A DNA stretch of 64,000 nucleotides from positions 54,635,608 to 54,699,607 of the forward strand of contig CM068842.1 in NCBI GenBank assembly GCA_028554795.2, given 5' to 3'. Position numbers and translations under genes: made by a program. Shown in pieces: positions 53,301 to 59,300 of the stretch. Numbering within the stretch: position 1 is the first letter of the stretch; each line of letters opens with the position of its first letter. The notes beneath the pieces were generated by a model. It was not told the DNA's origin and did no database searches. It saw nothing but the letters and a program-made list of their open reading frames with translations. The stretch comes from Sinohyriopsis cumingii. Its lineage: Eukaryota > Mollusca > Bivalvia > Unionida > Unionidae.

Positions 53301-56300
53301 CTGAACATGATGCCTTGGCTAATGAATAAAAAAAGAAAGGAAGTAAATTATGTTTCTTTGAAAATGTTTACCTAAATGTTTACATTAACATCAGGAATAG
53401 AAATGTGATAAGTATTTTCTGAGAAACATAATTTACTACAAAATTTGATTTCTTTGTCAACCTGATCACATTAGCAATAGGAGAATAATTAAGAGGAATT
53501 AATTACACTCCTACATGGGGACTTCTAAATTAAAACTTCTAAGTGAATCACAATGTAGGAGTGTAATAAATGCTTTGTTAAAAGGATTAAATCAGCACAA
53601 ATGAATGACTTAGTTCATGTGAGGGCAGGGGAAGACCGAGTGGTTTCCGGCACATGGCAACTTTTTATGAATAAAATAAAAAAAAATCTCTGACAAATTC
53701 AGTGAAAGTTGAATGGCCATACTTAAGGCAAAGAAACTGCTTGGGCAGCATCCAGAGGCCTGACCTGGTTCAGTTTAGTTCACTGCGTGGACATGTCAAG
53801 CAAGTAGAATCTGGACAAAGCAGACTGGAAATGCCAGCCCAGTGATTCAAAGATGTCTCAAATTGAGACACTGCATTCAAATGCCTAGTTTAAAATCCAC
53901 TGGATTCCATGGAGGCCTATTGACAGAGCAAGCAAATATTAAAAGCTGATGACATCAAAATTATGGGATGCCACCTGGTGGGAAAAGGGGAGTCAATCTA
54001 TAAGAATTGCTTACCCGTGTCTATATCACATAAGGACAAACAGGCATTTTCACGTTAAAAGGAAGGTTGAATTCCAGAGGTAGCAGAAAGTCAGTCCTAA
54101 AATTATGCTTCTGAGTAACATATTTGATGGAAAAATTCATTCAAACTGTGTTCATATACCTCTGACAGCTACATGAAGGATAGAAAGTGTCAGTTTTCAA
54201 CTCTAACAAGCTCCTCAATGCACCAATCAAATATATCTTCTAAAACCTTTTATCACTAAGGCAGACATTTGGACCAACTGCTAAAAAAACTGTTTCACCC
54301 AACTAATTCAGAATGTGCTTTGCCAAATAGGAAATCTGTTAAATTGTATGCTATGCACTTGCTTACTGAGTTCAAATGCTGAAATTTAATGTATAATTAC
54401 TTTAATTCATTACATTAATCTCAAAATGAGGCAGGAAATGTCCCAAGTTTGCAACATAACTCTATGTATTAGACTGTAAAAGTGTCAGAATTCCCTTTAT
54501 CAGGTCAAGGACAAACAAATGGTAAAGAGGTGATCATGTGATTATTCAAGCTATGGTTCACACTTTGATTCAATCTGAGCAGTCAACTGAAACCACAGGA
54601 AAAGTGGTAATTGATTGATAGTTGTCATTCATTCTGTAACCAGAATCAAAGCTGTCAACTTAAGACAGGAATGTGTAATCATGTTAGGTTCATAACAGAG
54701 ATTCAGTATACTTAGTTTGGAATGAATTTATAGGTGTAGCCCCCATCATTGGTCAAGAAAGTGTTTCCACAAAGTCTGTTCATAAAGCACGTCTTTGAAA
54801 GTCACACAAATAGTTTTATGTTTTCAAGCATGTAAGAGATCCAGTTTTCAGTATTAGACACCTAAAATATTTCATTTTTAAGCAAGCACAGTCCTACCGG
54901 CCCCAGGATTTGTCTTTGACATCAAATCGTAGCAGGTCATTCAACATGTTCTTCCTAAAAGAAAAAAAAAGAAAGAGGTTAAAAAAATTACTGGCCTTAA
55001 CACTACTTTTTTAAATACCATATTAGTATTATCTGTCTATATACGGTCAAATTAATTCAAGACACACCTCTATGCAAAGAAGTACAAAACAAAACTTCTA
55101 TTCCTAATTTAATTTGTAACATTAACTTCTGTATAAAAGATTCCTGCCCTTAACGAGCAAAACACTGGTTCTTTAATGGTCTGTTATAGATAGGTGTCAC
55201 TGTGGTGTAATGTTAAAATTACTGCAGACCTTGATGGTTCTTTACAAATGGGTTACACTGTATTGTTATTAGAATGCGGTCCCCTATTGGCCCTATATTG
55301 ACAGGTGTCATTATGCTTTATGTGATGTTCAATATAAATTAGTATGGTCGCAAAATGGTTCTTTACAGACAGGTGTTTATGTACTGAGTTATTAAATCAA
55401 TGTGGTCCTTTTACAGACAGATGTCACCTAACTGCAATGTCAAATCATGGTGGTCCTGTCAAATCACTGTGGTTCCTTTACAGTCCTTTAAAGACAATAT
55501 ACTGTATATGATGCTAAATTGAAATTAATGTGGTCCCTTGATGGTTCTTTATTCACAGGTGTCAACATGCTGTATGTGATGTTTAATTTAAATTAATGAA
55601 AGCCCTTGATCGTTCTTTATTGACAGGTGTTATTATGCTGTATCATGTAATGTTAAATTTAAATTACTGTGGTCCCTTGATGATTCTTTACTGACAGGTG
55701 CCATTATGCTGTACGTAATGTTAAATTTAAATTACTGTGGTCCCTTGATGATTCTTTACTGACAGGTGCCATTATGCTGTATGTAATGTTAAATTTAAAT
55801 TACTGTGGTTCCTGGATGGTTCTTTATTGACAGCTGCCATTGTAATGGAATGTTAAATCACTATTATGGTCTCTTATAGACAGGTGTCATGCACTGTCAC
55901 TATATAAGCATCATCAATCCACTTCATTCCACACCAACCGTTGCCATATTAACCAAGGTGAAATGGTGTTTTAAGGTGCCACTCTACAATAATATGTTAA
56001 ATCAGATTGGTCTCTCAATGATCCTTTACAGACAGATGTCACTGTATTGTTAAATCATTGTGTTCATTTAATAGTCTTTTTTGACACTCAGCACTATACT
56101 GTAATTGGAAGTTCTTATGGTCCTTTGATGGTCCTTTATGGACAAGTGGCACTATAATGTAGTTTGAAGTAATGTGGTCCCTTGATGGTCCTTTATAGAT
56201 TTCTGGCACTGTACTGTAATGTAAAAACACTTGCCATTTAATGGTCATTTATGGACAAGTGGCACTATGCTGTAATTAAAGTTATTGTGAATCTTGATGT

Positions 56301-59300
56301 TCCTTAAGGACAAGTGACAGTATATTGTAGTTTGAAGTTATTTGTGATCCCTTGATGAACCTTTATGGACAAACATTACTACACTGTAATTTGATGTTAT
56401 TCTGGTCCCTTGATGGTCATTTACAAATCAATTGTTCATCTGACAGTCCTTTATAGACAAGTGGCAATATACTCTAATTTGAAATTTTTATTGTGCCCCT
56501 TGATGGACCTTTAAAAACACATAGCACTGTACTATAATGTAACATCACTGCAGTCCTTTGATGATTCTTTATGGACATGCAGCACTATACTGTAATTTGA
56601 AATTATTGTGGTCCCTTGATGGTCCTTTATGGACAAGTGGCACTAGGCTGTAATTTAAGTTACTGTGGTCCTTGATGGACCTTTACAGACAAGTGGCACT
56701 GTACTGTAATATTAAATCACTGGGATTCTTTGATAGTCCTTTATGGACAATGGCGCTATACTGTAATTTAAGGTTATTGTGGTCCCATGATGGACTGTTA
56801 CAGACCAGTGGCACAGTACTAGAAGTCGTTGTGGTCCTTTTATAGTTCTTTATGAACAAGCAGCACTATACTGTAATCTAAACTTATTGTGGTCCCTTGA
56901 TAGACAGGTGGCACTATACTATATTAAGTCACTTTGGTCCTTTGATGGTCCTTATGGACAAGCAAAACTGTATTGTAGTTTGAAGTTATTATGGTCCATT
57001 TGTGGTCATATCATATTTATCCCAGACCTGTATGGTATGTGCCCAACTACAAATAGTATAGACCCAGATATGACATCACTCAATGCACTGGAAGATCTGG
57101 GTTGATGATGTGTGCTAAAACCCCAAGTAGAACATAAATTTTCTACTGACCTTGACCTACTATTACATTTTGCAATGACTTATCCAGACCAGGTCTGTAT
57201 TACAGGTAGGCCTAGATACATGAAACAATATGGTACACTAGTTTTAACTGTGAACACACTCATATACCAGTATCATAGTATCTATGGACTTTATATCATA
57301 CATTAAAACTGCCTAGACTTAGAAATAGAGTGATAACCTTGTTACATTATCACATCTCACCATTTAAGTACTCATTGCATGAGGAAACTTGTATATTGCT
57401 GGATAAACTAGGTGGGTATCCAAGGTTACTTTTGCTTGTCATATTATTGCCTGTGACTGTAGACTAATTTTTCTCTAAATATATATTTTACATTGTAATA
57501 TGTTTTCCCATAATGATACAGAAACTTAATGTTCTACATGTAGAAATTTTTGTGCAGTGTCTATACATGTTCTACATGTAGAATGCTGTGCAGTGTCTAT
57601 ACATGTTCCACATGTAGAAAGCTGTGCAGTGTCTATACATGTTCCACATGTAGAAAGCTGTGCAGTGTCACTACATGTTCTACATGTAGAAAGCTGTGCA
57701 GTGTCTATACATGTTCCACATGTAGAAATCTATGCTGATGTTAAGCCAGCGTCTGTAGGGTTATCAAGTTCACTTACATATTTTCACATATTTGTTACAA
57801 ACATCACCATACAAAGACATGTCATGATGTGGTATCAATGTCTTGCACACAGTTCATTGTGAGAATTTTAAGACATCAAGAATTCTAGTAGAGATGATAA
57901 TTTTTGTAAGCTATTATAAACTTTAATCACTTATAAGAACTGTGCATTAAAACTAGCTGTTATCTAATGCTTGGTTACACATCTCCCTTGATAACTCATG
58001 CACAATGGGGTCCAAAACAACTGAATGGACTATAAGTGTGCAAGTTACTGAGAGACCTATAATAAATGTAAAAAAGTGATGCCATCCCCACTGGACATTG
58101 AGAAAAATCTGGGAGTGGAGTGGGGGACCAGGCTGTTTAATGGCTGAATACTTATTTTATAATCTCATTGGGATTAATTGTCAATCAAGTACTTTTTCTA
58201 ATGATGTTTGCTTTTCTGCATAAAATACCTTTATTTTCAAGATGCCCCACCTCTGAAAAATCCTGAATATTAAACCAACTGGTTTCAACAACTTTCACAT
58301 GTATGTGAAAATATTGTGTATTACATCACTGCTTTTTGTTGTTGCTGATTCACAACCAAACAAGATTTATATTTTCAAAAACTTAGGACATTTATTTCGA
58401 AAAACAACCATCAGCATCCAAACCCAATTTTATTATTAATTTTTTAGTACAATAGTAATGTTGTTATCTCATTGCAAGTAGAAATGAAGTTTCTTCTCAT
58501 CCTTAGAAGATCTCTGAGTGCCAATTCAGGAATTTTAAGTCAACTACAAAATCTGGAACTCGCTTCTCCACATTGAATCATTGTGATCAATGAAACAAAG
58601 CTTTTTATTTACCCAAATATTCATTCCAATCGATTGCCTTGGTATCTTTGATCACATTTGTGAATGAGTAGGCTAATTTGAGGTAGTTTATATTAGTACA
58701 TGTACAATAACATTCATATCAAGTGCTTGATCGGCCATTTGAAATGACTTTTCCTGATACACAACAGTGACTATTAACTCTTATGCAGGAAGGATTTACA
58801 TTCCTCTGTACCTTTTCTTTTACTCCATCCCCATTTGATTTGATACAAAAGGCATAATTCTGTGATCGTCCAAAGCTAGTTTACTTATAATTTTGTGGAA
58901 TATACAACAAACACCTCTGCAAATCAGACATCAAAATAAAAATAACACGTAATTAGGTTTTGACAGAAATGCTCACTGATATAGCTGTGACGTCAATTTA
59001 CATATTTCACATTTGAGTACAAGAAGGCATATTGCATATATGATGACTACACTTAAACCGAACTTAAAGATAGAACTCAAACATGAATTTCACTTCAAAA
59101 AACTTAATTGGTATCTATTTATTGAAGTGCTGCCTCCAGTAGATGTTAGTGGCATTTTCACTGATTGAAATTTTGTTAAATATTGTTGTTTTTTGGAAAG
59201 AAAATTTTAAAAAGTATATGGCTTCTTATCAAAAGTTAAGAATTTCATAATGTTGATTCAAATTCTGGGTGCTATCTACTGTTTTCAACAATAAAAGAAG

